A DNA stretch of 33,207 nucleotides. Source: an uncultured Bacteroidales bacterium (GTDB lineage: Bacteria; Bacteroidota; Bacteroidia; Bacteroidales; UBA4417). The position numbers and the translations under genes are program-made. A model generated the notes under the pieces. The model did no database searches, was not told the origin of the DNA, and saw only the letters and a program-made list of their open reading frames with translations. This document shows, one piece after another, positions 9,195 through 16,791 of this stretch. Position 1 is the stretch's first letter. Every line of letters starts with the position of its first letter. Where the stretch lies: positions 1 through 33,207 of the forward strand of contig CAIXAQ010000759.1 in assembly GCA_903917425.1 (NCBI GenBank). The letters run 5' to 3'.

Positions 9195-9525
9195 TTACAG
9201 GAATAGTTGGATATTTGATACGATAGAGCGAAGGCAAAACTCACCCATGGGATATCTCCTTCGTTTAATAACTCACCCCCGTCCCCTCTCTTTAAAAAGA
9301 GAGGGGGGCGCAATGAACTTAAATAGTTGTAAAATGACAAAATAACCTTATACTCCCCCCTCTCTTTCCTTCAAAGAGAGGGGACGGGGGTGAGTTTTTC
9401 AAAACAATAAGCATTATAAATTAGTCTAATTCATAAGAAAAAAATTAAAAGAAAGGCAATCAACCTTTTTTGGCATTAACAATCTGACATCGCAAATCCG
9501 ACATCATACATCCTAACCCCACCCC
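9195..9525. other. 331-bp gap filled by repeat elements between cyanophycinase and iadA
   Basis: No coding sequence is supported here. The gap contains a REPIN-like inverted pair (9270-9396). About 20 bp before iadA there is also a short direct repeat, ATCTGACATC/ATCCGACATC, at 9482-9491 and 9496-9505. Neither hairpin of the REPIN-like pair is followed by a U-run, so simple intrinsic termination is not evident. The hairpins could still uncouple iadA expression from the upstream genes. Confidence 0.6.
9270..9396. repeat. REPIN-like inverted pair of palindromic elements
   Basis: The outer arms, 9270-9293 and 9373-9396, are perfect 24-bp inverted repeats (left arm begins AACTCACCCCCGTCCCC). Each arm also forms its own hairpin: CCCCTCTCTTT pairs with AAAGAGAGGGG at 9283-9306, and the mirrored copy does the same at 9356-9383. 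Two palindromic units in head-to-head order, separated by ~45 bp, is the layout of REPIN/BIME elements. No RAYT transposase gene is in the window. Confidence 0.8.
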
Positions 9526-10653
9526 ATGCTTACACTTTTTAAAAATGCAACTATATACTCCCCGCACTTCCTTGGGAAAAAGGATGTATTGGTTGGTGGA
9601 AAAACTATCTTAGCCATTGCCGACCATATCGAACCGCCCTCAGGTGTTGAAACCAAATTGCTTGATTGTACGGGTCTTTGGCTTGTTCCTGGCCTGATTG
9701 ATTCGCATGTGCATATTACCGGTGGGGGTGGCGAAGGCGGTCCGGCCAGTCGTATGCCGGAACTTCAGATCAGCATGATGACGGAGGCCGGCGTAACCAC
9801 GGTTGTCGGATGCCTTGGCACCGATGGCATTACCCGTAGCGTAGAAAGTGTGCTGATGAAAGTGAAATCCATTCGTGCAAACGGGATGTCGGCATGGATG
9901 TACACCGGTGCATACCAGGTTCCGCCACCAACCATTACCGGCGACATTATGCGCGATATTACCCTGATTGATGAGGTGATTGGCGTAGGAGAAATTGCCA
10001 TTTCCGATCATCGCTCATCAGTTCCGACCATCGCCGAGCTGTCAAAACTAACCGGACATGCACGCGTTGCCGGAATGATCGGTGGCAAAGCCGGAATTAT
10101 AAATATGCATATGGGTGATGCACGCGATCCGTTCAGGCCACTGCACGATATTGTGGCTAACAGCGAAATGGGTTACAAGCAGTTTATCCCGACACATTGC
10201 AACCGTAACGAATATATTTTTGAAGATGCCAAAGAATATGGCAAAAAAGGATACGTGGATATTACTACCAGTTCCTATCCTTATTATGCCGACGAAGAAA
10301 TTAAGCCATCCGTGGCTCTGAAACTGCTACTCGAAAGTGGCGTTCCAATCGGGCATATTACGTTTACTTCGGATGCATGCGGTTCACTGCCCGGATTTGA
10401 TCCGGAAACCGGCAAACTGGTGAAAATAGAAATGGGCCTTCCCGATTCCATTTTAAGGGAAATAAAAGAAGCCGTACTCGAAGATGCTGTCCCGCTTGAA
10501 ATAGCATTGCAGGTAGCAACGTCGAATCCGGCAGACATATTAAGACTTACCGGCAAAGGATATATTAAGGAAAATTTTGATGCTGATATTCTTATTTTGG
10601 ACACTGAGTTCAATATCAGGTATTTGATGGCGAATGGGAAGATGGTGAAGTAA
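9526..10653 (+). CDS. iadA: Isoaspartyl (beta-aspartyl) dipeptidase, amidohydrolase superfamily
   Basis: This 375-residue cytosolic enzyme hydrolyses beta-aspartyl dipeptides. The metal-binding HxH is in DSHVHITGGGGEGG (His61, His63), a near-exact family signature, followed by TEAGVTTVVGCLGTDGITR. Further family blocks are WMYTGAYQVPPPTITG, SDHRSS, HMGDAR, PTHCNRN (His224) and the catalytic Asp in TSDACGS (Asp283). In the classic E. coli enzyme a carboxylated lysine bridges the two zincs in the segment before SDHRS. Here the matching residue appears to be Glu156 (IGVGEIAISDHRS). The last ~35 residues restore the amidohydrolase beta-sandwich (ADILILDTEFNIRYLMANGK). Downstream of a cyanophycinase, it is the expected second enzyme of cyanophycin breakdown. 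A general role in clearing isoaspartyl peptides from damaged protein is the alternative. Confidence 0.93.
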   Translation: MLTLFKNATIYSPHFLGKKDVLVGGKTILAIADHIEPPSGVETKLLDCTGLWLVPGLIDSHVHITGGGGEGGPASRMPELQISMMTEAGVTTVVGCLGTDGITRSVESVLMKVKSIRANGMSAWMYTGAYQVPPPTITGDIMRDITLIDEVIGVGEIAISDHRSSVPTIAELSKLTGHARVAGMIGGKAGIINMHMGDARDPFRPLHDIVANSEMGYKQFIPTHCNRNEYIFEDAKEYGKKGYVDITTSSYPYYADEEIKPSVALKLLLESGVPIGHITFTSDACGSLPGFDPETGKLVKIEMGLPDSILREIKEAVLEDAVPLEIALQVATSNPADILRLTGKGYIKENFDADILILDTEFNIRYLMANGKMVK

Positions 10654-10710
10654 GCAATACCCGATACTGTTTTCAAAACTAAACCTGTAACCAAAAAAGC
10701 AATCCACACC

Positions 10711-12300
10711 CTATTTTCCCCACAGAAACTCCAAAAGGCAATCGTTCACCACCTTCAGCACTTCACCCATTTTGATCAAATCAGCGTTTGCCGGAATATC
10801 GCGGGGTGTATGATAGTCGTTATGTAAACCCGTGTTGCAGGTTATAACCGGGATGTTTTTAGCGGTAAACGAAGCATAATCGCTGCCCGAATGGCCGGTA
10901 ACATCCCACAAATCAAGTTGAAAAGGGCGGCCGAGTGTGGAATTGCTTTTCCGTGCTATTTGCCTGATGTATTCGTCGGGTTTACGGGTTCCGATACTGA
11001 GTTGCCTATGGGCGGTATCTTCGGCCACGCTTCGCGAAATCATATCCAGGTTTATATATAGCTTCACCTTTTCGGGAGTTGCAAGGGTGTTTGCAAAATA
11101 TTCGCTCCCGATCAGGCCCTTTTCTTCTGCTGTCCAGGAGGCGAAAGTGATGTTGCAGGGAGGAACAGCCTTGCTTTCTGTCCAGGTTTCAGCTAAAGCC
11201 AACATTCCAGCCACACCCGAAGCATTGTCGTCGGAGCCGTAATAAATATTATTTCCCCGTTTACCCAAATGATCGTAATGGGCCCCCACAACCACAGTTT
11301 GGTTTGTATCCCTGCCTGGCAGTGTCCCTACTACATTATGAACTTTCAGGGTGTCGGCAGCTACGTGCAATGTAATTGAAAAGTTATCTTTTGATTCAAA
11401 AGGTTGATAGGATGCAAGCTGTGCATAAGATTGCTCAATGCCTTTGAAATTAAGGTTTAATGCTTCCGAAAGTCGCCGGCTACCGGTTTCAGTAAGCTGA
11501 AAACAAGGGATAGCTAGCTTTGGCAAATCTGCAGGTATAAAATATTCCGCATCCTGGTATTCGGTATCATCAGGATTATCCGCTTTCGATGTTGCTGTAG
11601 TATCATTTTTCAGGTTCACATAATTTGCATTAATAATCATGATTGCAATCGCACCCTGTCTTTCAGCTTCCAGGCACTTATGGCCAAGATCGTAAACATC
11701 TTTTTCGGCAGAAGATTTGAATTTTCTCCAGGTTGCACTGAGGGTGTCTTGCTGTCCGGGATATCCATCGAACACAATCACCATTTTCCCTTTTACATTC
11801 ATATCCGAATAATCGTTGTATTGTAATTCAGGTGAATTGATTCCATACCCGGCAAATAAGGGCATTGATTCTAACGAAAAGCTTTGAAAAGCATTAATAA
11901 TCGTAAAATCCTTGTAAAGGACTAATTGTATTGGTTTGGATTTCTTTTTGCCACCTCGGTTTATAAAAACAGAAGCGTTGACAGGCGAAAATCTGAGTAG
12001 AATAAAGTCTTGAAAATAATCCGTCAATTTTGTATTCTGATTCTTATCATTAGCCTGGTATGGTCTCAGGTTCATTTTCTGCATCATGGAAGCAATATAA
12101 CTGGCTGCAATGCAGCTTCCCGGGGTACCGGTTTCGCGGCCTTCGAGCCCATCGGAAGCAAGAAACATCTGTATAGGTGCATAATCATTAACAACCGGAG
12201 GATTAACAACCTGCTGAGGGGTTTGGGCACATAAACCTGTATGAAGTGCCAACAGTGTAAAAGCTAAAATCTTCTTAGTCTGTTTTGAGTTGATCATCAT
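10711..12300 (-). CDS. Exported M28-family zinc aminopeptidase with PA-like insert
   Basis: This 529-residue protein has a signal peptide (cleavage near LCAQ, residues 22-26). A PA-like domain spans roughly 130-290 (PLFAGYGINSPE, VKGKMVIVFDGYPG). A C-terminal M28 catalytic domain follows, with all expected metal and catalytic residues: AHYDHLG (His341), SDDNASG (Asp358), TAEEKGLIGS (Glu392, Glu393), NLDMISRS (Asp419) and DYHTPRD (His497). M28 enzymes of this layout remove N-terminal residues from peptides in the periplasm or outside the cell. The gene converges on iadA with a 57-bp gap and has its own promoter (TATATTTG at 12359-12352), so it is not in that operon. It could still supply peptide breakdown to the same pathway. 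A second in-frame ATG at 12297 is an equally possible start. Confidence 0.92.
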   Translation of the reverse strand: MMINSKQTKKILAFTLLALHTGLCAQTPQQVVNPPVVNDYAPIQMFLASDGLEGRETGTPGSCIAASYIASMMQKMNLRPYQANDKNQNTKLTDYFQDFILLRFSPVNASVFINRGGKKKSKPIQLVLYKDFTIINAFQSFSLESMPLFAGYGINSPELQYNDYSDMNVKGKMVIVFDGYPGQQDTLSATWRKFKSSAEKDVYDLGHKCLEAERQGAIAIMIINANYVNLKNDTTATSKADNPDDTEYQDAEYFIPADLPKLAIPCFQLTETGSRRLSEALNLNFKGIEQSYAQLASYQPFESKDNFSITLHVAADTLKVHNVVGTLPGRDTNQTVVVGAHYDHLGKRGNNIYYGSDDNASGVAGMLALAETWTESKAVPPCNITFASWTAEEKGLIGSEYFANTLATPEKVKLYINLDMISRSVAEDTAHRQLSIGTRKPDEYIRQIARKSNSTLGRPFQLDLWDVTGHSGSDYASFTAKNIPVITCNTGLHNDYHTPRDIPANADLIKMGEVLKVVNDCLLEFLWGK

Positions 12301-12351
12301 GGTGTAAAAATAAAATTATTCAAGGCATTAATTTAGGAAATTACTTTTGTC

Positions 12352-12359
12352 CAAATATA
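12352..12359 (-). promoter_or_regulatory. -7 promoter element of the M28 peptidase gene
   Basis: TATATTTG on the minus strand exactly matches the Bacteroidota TAnnTTTG consensus. It would place the transcript start about 45 nt before the ATG. No convincing -33 TTG was found. Confidence 0.5.
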
Positions 12360-12575
12360 CATATTGCTGACGAACGAAAAGTTATTTTATCGTGTTATGC
12401 CTGAAACAGAGGCTTGTGTCCCGGCTCCACATTTGCTGTTTATTGAAAAGAGCAACTTTTGCACATAATAATCCGTCGCTAAATTTTTTATATAGCCACC
12501 AATGGATGAACATTTTAAAAATATCGGACGAAATAAAAAAATATCTCACAAAAATGTTTATTGCTAAAAATGTAT

Positions 12576-12583
12576 TACTTTTG
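12576..12583 (+). promoter_or_regulatory. -7 promoter element of the small exported protein gene
   Basis: TACTTTTG matches TAnnTTTG and lies 45 bp before the ATG at 12629. A TTG at 12561-12563 is only 12 bp upstream of it, closer than the usual spacing. Confidence 0.55.
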
Positions 12584-12628
12584 CAACATTGCATTATTCT
12601 ATAGTCGTAACTGATAATACAAAATATT

Positions 12629-12874
12629 ATGAAAAAAAGATTTGGAATTTTTAACCTGCTCTTAGTTCTTGTCCTATTTGTAACCATAAATGCTGCTGGT
12701 ATTGCTCAAACACCTCCCCCTCCCCCTCCTGGTGGCGGTCATGGGATAGCCGGCAATACACCTCCGGGCTCATCAGCACCAATCGGAGAGGGAATGTTCC
12801 TGCTTATTGGTTTGGCTGGTATGTATGGCAGCAAAAAAGTATGTGACTACAGAAATGAAGTTAAGTCTGCATAA
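12629..12874 (+). CDS. Small exported Pro/Gly-rich protein with PID-CTERM-like C-terminal anchor
   Basis: This 81-residue protein has a clear layout: signal peptide (1-26, NAAGIAQ), a six-proline run followed by GGGHGIAGNTPPG, then a conserved-looking tail. The tail is PIGEG (51-55), a hydrophobic stretch FLLIGLAGMYG and the basic end SKKVCDYRNE. This matches the pattern of tiny Bacteroidota proteins with a P-I-(D/G)-x-G motif, a hydrophobic helix and a positively charged end, known as PID-CTERM sorting signals. Such tails may direct processing or anchoring at the cell envelope. The gene has its own promoter motif and terminator, so it is a single-gene unit. Function unknown. The combination of signal peptide, tail motif, promoter and terminator makes it a real gene despite its size. 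Confidence 0.8.
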   Translation: MKKRFGIFNLLLVLVLFVTINAAGIAQTPPPPPPGGGHGIAGNTPPGSSAPIGEGMFLLIGLAGMYGSKKVCDYRNEVKSA

Positions 12875-12949
12875 CGTCTGATTTGAGACAAATGAATTGT
12901 GTTTAGTACTCACAATAATGGTTTTCTGGTTGTCTAGAGTAAAAATAAA

Positions 12950-12977
12950 AGTCCCTTCATTCCAAGGGGCTTTTTTT
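12950..12977 (+). terminator. Rho-independent terminator of the small exported protein gene
   Basis: AGTCCCTT (12950-12957) pairs with AAGGGGCT (12964-12971) with one G-U pair and a 6-nt loop. It is followed by a run of seven T. It lies 76 bp after the stop codon. Confidence 0.85.
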
Positions 12978-13116
12978 ATGATCTTTTTCATCACAATTGT
13001 TGCCAACAAATGTATTTTCGTACAGCTTAGAATTTGAATCATATACTTCCTGGCAGCTATTCGAAGTAGCATCTTACTGAACCTTTATTAATTAGTTGAA
13101 AATCAAATCTTAACCC

Positions 13117-14301
13117 ATGAACCTTAGCGAAAAAACTGGTGAGTTTGCTCATTCGGTACAATTAAGTTTGACTGATAATACGTTTGTAAAATTATCCCTG
13201 GGGAATTATAAAGGTGCAGAAGAGAACCTGAAAACCTTACATATTAAACACATTTTAATTAAAAAGGAGGAGAAACTTAGTTTTACATATCGTTACAAAA
13301 CCCGCGATATCGTTAAGAACTATTCTCTTAACGAAGGTATAGTGAAAATACAGGATTACCTGAGCCACGAATTTCATGTGGCTACTCTATTTACTACAGG
13401 CTTTGATCTCAGCTTCGAAAACTTCGGGGGGAAAAAGTGTGTCATTAGGAAGAAAGCCCCGACGGTGTTAATAGCGCCTTCATCCGATCACGACCGAAGC
13501 AAAAACCGCTTGATTGGGAGTGCCGATAAGCCTTATCTCACCGAACTTAAAATTACGGATAGTAGCGGAAAAGTGCTTGTAAGTGCCCAGGATAAATACC
13601 GGCAGATTAATCATTATGTCGAAATTTTAAGCTCGCTGCTGAAAGAAATTCCGCCCATGCCATCCCTAAAAGTGGTTGATATGGGCTCAGGAAAAGGGTA
13701 CCTGACTTTTGCCTTGTACGATTATCTTACCAATATTCTGAAATTTAATGCCCAGGTAACGGGTGTTGAATTCCGGCAGGAACTGGTGGATTTATGCAAT
13801 ACAGTTGCGGGAAATACCGGCTTCGGGCAGCTCAGCTTTACGCAGGGAAACATTGAGCAATTCGACAGTACGGGCACCAACATCCTGATTGCTTTGCATG
13901 CCTGCGATACGGCAACCGACGATGCAATTTATAAAGGAATCACAGCCGGGGCTGATTTAATCGTGGTAGCACCCTGTTGCCACAAGCAAATAAGGCGTCA
14001 GCTTGAAGAAAAAAGAACCGGTAATGACCTGGATTTTCTTACCAAATACGGCATTTTCCTCGAAAGGCAGTCCGAAATGGTCACAGATGGAATCCGCGCC
14101 CTTGTTCTTGAATATTTTGGTTATAAAACCAAAGTTTTTGAGTTTATTTCTGATGCGCACACCCCGAAAAATGTAATGATCGTAGGCATTAAAAACCGAA
14201 AAGCAATAAATAAGGATGATCTGATATTGAGGAAGATACAAGACGCCAAAGCGTATTTCGGTATTGAATACCATCATCTGGAAAAATTAATGGGAATCTA
14301 A
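13117..14301 (+). CDS. Class I SAM-dependent methyltransferase (Methyltransf_32-like)
   Basis: This 394-residue protein has a ~180-residue N-terminal region with no family I recognise, then a Rossmann methyltransferase core. SAM motif I is VVDMGSGKGYLTFALYDYL (~184-202). Motif II is in TGVEFRQELVDLCN. A motif IV-like LIALHACDTATDDA and the distinctive APCCHKQIRRQL segment (~284-295) place it near the Methyltransf_32 family, which also occurs in eukaryotic GSTCD-type proteins. The C-terminus (YFGIEYHHLEKLMGI) is typical of Bacteroidota members. The paired cysteines in APCCHKQ may bind metal or substrate. The substrate is not known; RNA or small-molecule methylation are both possible. It stands alone, with 242 bp upstream and 394 bp downstream on the same strand, so context gives no help. 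Confidence 0.82.
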   Translation: MNLSEKTGEFAHSVQLSLTDNTFVKLSLGNYKGAEENLKTLHIKHILIKKEEKLSFTYRYKTRDIVKNYSLNEGIVKIQDYLSHEFHVATLFTTGFDLSFENFGGKKCVIRKKAPTVLIAPSSDHDRSKNRLIGSADKPYLTELKITDSSGKVLVSAQDKYRQINHYVEILSSLLKEIPPMPSLKVVDMGSGKGYLTFALYDYLTNILKFNAQVTGVEFRQELVDLCNTVAGNTGFGQLSFTQGNIEQFDSTGTNILIALHACDTATDDAIYKGITAGADLIVVAPCCHKQIRRQLEEKRTGNDLDFLTKYGIFLERQSEMVTDGIRALVLEYFGYKTKVFEFISDAHTPKNVMIVGIKNRKAINKDDLILRKIQDAKAYFGIEYHHLEKLMGI

Positions 14302-14695
14302 AAAAACATCCAATCAACGTTTGCTTGAAAAGCCAAATGCAGATAAGTATTGCTTTTATTTTGAAATGCCGGAATTCTAACATTCTGATTTTTGTTGTCA
14401 GTAATGAAACCGCTCAATAAAAGTGTTATTTCAAATATTTTAAAACGTAAAATATCCTGTAATTTTGACGCAAAACTTGTGAATTATTCTGGCAAAGCAA
14501 CTATATATGCATGATTATCAATATATTAGTATTGTCAGGTGCTTTATCTGTGTAAATCACCAACCTTTAAAATAAATAGCGAACATTAAGTGGCTAAATA
14601 GGCAGAAGTGAATTTTCCTAAACTCAGGAGTTAATCCTTAGTGTTTTTTTATTTACTTTTGAAAAAAAAATGATTAATTAATTATTACTATCACG
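14302..14695. promoter_or_regulatory. 394-bp AT-rich gap upstream of the sphingolipid-type operon
   Basis: No ORF is supported. Two plus-strand matches to TAnnTTTG are present: TAATTTTG at 14460-14467 and TACTTTTG at 14654-14661. The second is 35 bp before the serine palmitoyltransferase ATG and is the likelier promoter. The first would give a ~220-nt leader. No obvious terminator follows the methyltransferase gene. Confidence 0.45.
14654..14661 (+). promoter_or_regulatory. -7 promoter element of the serine palmitoyltransferase operon
   Basis: TACTTTTG matches TAnnTTTG, flanked by T- and A-runs, with an AT-rich leader of roughly 30 nt to the ATG at 14696. A -33 TTG is not evident. Confidence 0.55.
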
Positions 14696-15913
14696 ATGGG
14701 AATTCTTCAAAACAAGCTATCGCAATACGATATTCCGCAGAAAGTGATGGCCGCAGGCGTTTATCCATATTTTCGGGTTATTGAATCTGATCAGGATACG
14801 GTAGTGACTATTGATGGGAAAAAGGTGCTCATGTTTGGCTCTAACAGCTACCTGGGACTCACATGCCACCCGAAAGTGAAAGAAGCCGCAAAAAAAGCAA
14901 TTGATAAATACGGCACCGGTTGTGCCGGATCCCGCTTTCTGAACGGAACGCTGGATATACATATCGAACTTGAAGAGAAACTTGCCAAACTTGTAAATAA
15001 AGATGCAGCCTTGTGCTATAGCACCGGCTTCCAGGTGAACCAGGGTGTAATTTCGTGCGTGGCTGGAAGAAATGACTATGTAATTCTCGACGAACTCGAC
15101 CATGCCTCGATTATAGAAGGAAGCCGGCTTACATTCGCCCGTGTTTTGAAATTTGCCCACAACAACATGGCTGATCTCGAACGCAAACTTAAACATTGCG
15201 CCCCCGACAAGATAAAATTGATTGTGGTGGATGGAATATTTTCGATGGAAGGCGATATTACAAACTTACCCGAAATTGTCAGGCTTTCCGAAAAGTACCA
15301 GGCATCCATCATGGTGGATGATGCACATTCGCTGGGTGTATTGGGTAAAAATGGTTCGGGAACGGCTTCACATTTTGGCCTCACGGATAAAGTCGATCTT
15401 ATCATGGGGACATTCTCGAAATCGATGGCTTCGCTCGGAGGTTTTATCGCTGCGGATAAAGAAGTGATAAATTTTATTAAACATAATTCGCGCTCGCTTA
15501 TTTTCAGCGCAAGCATGACACCTTCAGCCACGGCAAGTGTTCTGGCCGCTATTGAGATAATGGAAAACGAACCTGAAAGAATGAAGCATCTCTGGGATCT
15601 TACAAAATATGCACGCGAAGGGTTTAAGGCTATGGGATTCAATACCGGGAAGACCGAATCGCCGATTATCCCGCTGTTCATACGCGACGATTTTAAAGCT
15701 TTGAAAATGACTCAATTGCTTCTTGACGAAGGTGTTTTTGTGAACCCGGTAGTTTCTCCTGCGGTTCCGAAAGAGGATTCACTTATCCGGTTCTCGCTTA
15801 TGGCAACCCACACGTTCAGCCAGGTCGATTTTGCCATTGAGAAGATATATGCTGTAGCCAAAAAACTTGGCGTTGTCGGCTCCGAGTTTATAGTAAGTCA
15901 AAGTTTCAGATAG
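14696..15913 (+). CDS. spt: Serine palmitoyltransferase (alpha-oxoamine synthase family)
   Basis: This 405-residue PLP enzyme condenses L-serine with an acyl-CoA or acyl-ACP to give 3-ketosphinganine, the first step of sphingolipid synthesis. Family markers are FGSNSYLGLTCHP (~47-59), GTGCAGSRFLNGT (~73-85), ELDHAS with the PLP-stacking His136, VDDAHSLGVLG (Asp208, His211) and the PLP lysine in GTFSKSMASLGG (Lys242). The TFSKS context matches bacterial serine palmitoyltransferases rather than 2-amino-3-ketobutyrate ligase or AONS. Length fits soluble homodimeric bacterial enzymes. It heads a run with a short-chain reductase 19 bp downstream and a UbiA-like gene. The reductase is the expected next activity, which strengthens the assignment. 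The acyl donor cannot be read from the sequence. Confidence 0.9.
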   Translation: MGILQNKLSQYDIPQKVMAAGVYPYFRVIESDQDTVVTIDGKKVLMFGSNSYLGLTCHPKVKEAAKKAIDKYGTGCAGSRFLNGTLDIHIELEEKLAKLVNKDAALCYSTGFQVNQGVISCVAGRNDYVILDELDHASIIEGSRLTFARVLKFAHNNMADLERKLKHCAPDKIKLIVVDGIFSMEGDITNLPEIVRLSEKYQASIMVDDAHSLGVLGKNGSGTASHFGLTDKVDLIMGTFSKSMASLGGFIAADKEVINFIKHNSRSLIFSASMTPSATASVLAAIEIMENEPERMKHLWDLTKYAREGFKAMGFNTGKTESPIIPLFIRDDFKALKMTQLLLDEGVFVNPVVSPAVPKEDSLIRFSLMATHTFSQVDFAIEKIYAVAKKLGVVGSEFIVSQSFR

Positions 15914-15932
15914 TTTTTTGTGCGAAAATAAT

Positions 15933-16748
15933 ATGGCAAAAATTGTATTGATAACAGGTATCTCATCGGGATTCGGAAAAGCTACGGCTGCGATTCTTGC
16001 CGGTAAAGGAAACATTGTTTACGGCATTAGCCGAAAGCAAATCACCGATTTGACAGCAGGTATCAAAGTACTTCAGGCCGATGTTACGGATGCTGTTTCG
16101 GTTCAGAAAGCGGTTGCCATTCTTCTTGAAAAGGAAGGGCGTATCGACGTGCTGATCAACAATGCCGGAATGGGCATTTCGGGTTCAATCGAAGATTCTT
16201 CACCCGCAGATATCAGCCTGCAAATGAACACCAATTTTAACGGTTATGTTAACATGATCCAGGCTGTTTTGCCTCCCATGCGTAAGCAAAACGAGGCAAC
16301 CATCGTTAATATCAGTTCAATCGGCGGTTTGATGGGATTGCCTTACCAGGGTTTTTATTCAGCGAGCAAATTTGCCGTTGAAGGCCTGAGCGAAGCTTTG
16401 AGGATGGAATTGATACCATATAATGTTAAGGTAATAGTGATTCAGCCGGGCGATTTTTTCACAAATTTCACAGCCAATCGCAAACCGGTACAGAAATCCG
16501 GTGCCGGAGGTGCTTACGAAAACCAGTTCCAGAAGTCACTCGCTATTATTGAGAAAGACGAAAAAGGCGGGTTATCGCCCGACTTTCTGGCAAAAAAGCT
16601 TTCCCGCATCCTTGAGCAAAAAAATCCTTGCCATCACTATATTATAGCAACACTCGAACAGAAATTTGCTGTTTTGCTCAAACGCATATTACCCGGTTCG
16701 TGGTTTTCGAAGATACTCTCGTCGCATTACGGGATAAAAGCTTCCTGA
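15933..16748 (+). CDS. Short-chain dehydrogenase/reductase, candidate 3-ketosphinganine reductase
   Basis: This 271-residue classical SDR has the cofactor motif TGISSGFG (8-15), an NNAG (76-79), the catalytic serine in NISSIGG (~128-129) and YSASK (Tyr142, Lys146). I chose the ATG at 15933. An in-frame TTG at 15918 would only add five residues before the usual start of the first beta strand. The Arg/Lys after the first strand (GISRKQ) suggests NADPH rather than NADH. It follows serine palmitoyltransferase by 19 bp, so reduction of 3-ketosphinganine to sphinganine is the most economical function. A different keto-lipid substrate is possible, since known Bacteroidota reductases for this step are not always adjacent to the synthase. 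The family is certain; the substrate is inferred. Confidence 0.88.
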   Translation: MAKIVLITGISSGFGKATAAILAGKGNIVYGISRKQITDLTAGIKVLQADVTDAVSVQKAVAILLEKEGRIDVLINNAGMGISGSIEDSSPADISLQMNTNFNGYVNMIQAVLPPMRKQNEATIVNISSIGGLMGLPYQGFYSASKFAVEGLSEALRMELIPYNVKVIVIQPGDFFTNFTANRKPVQKSGAGGAYENQFQKSLAIIEKDEKGGLSPDFLAKKLSRILEQKNPCHHYIIATLEQKFAVLLKRILPGSWFSKILSSHYGIKAS

Positions 16749-16791
16749 ATTTAAACATTATGAAAGCGGTTGCTCATTTCGGTGGTTTTAC

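Larger units (their letters stand above)
12301..12628. promoter_or_regulatory. Divergent control region between the M28 peptidase and a small exported protein
   Basis: In this AT-rich 328-bp gap I see a minus-strand TATATTTG (12359-12352) 52 bp before the peptidase ATG, and a plus-strand TACTTTTG (12576-12583) 45 bp before the small gene. TGTTTATTG followed within 9-13 bp by ACTTTTGCA occurs twice (from 12437 and from 12555), so part of the promoter area looks duplicated. The spacing to the upstream TTG is shorter than usual. No RNA gene is evident. Confidence 0.55.

Noticed and set aside
12392..12604. Overlapping 70- and 101-codon frames on both strands before the small exported protein
   Set aside because: They cover the divergent promoter region, show no motif or codon pattern, and would overlap the promoter elements.
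15076..15681. Long minus-strand open frame (201 codons) opposite the serine palmitoyltransferase gene
   Set aside because: It lies fully antisense to a gene with all catalytic motifs, and its product is Ser/Pro-rich with no recognisable motif: a shadow frame.
15918..15932. TTG start five codons upstream for the short-chain reductase
   Set aside because: The ATG at 15933 places the first beta strand and TGISSGFG motif at normal distance; the extra residues are not expected in the family.
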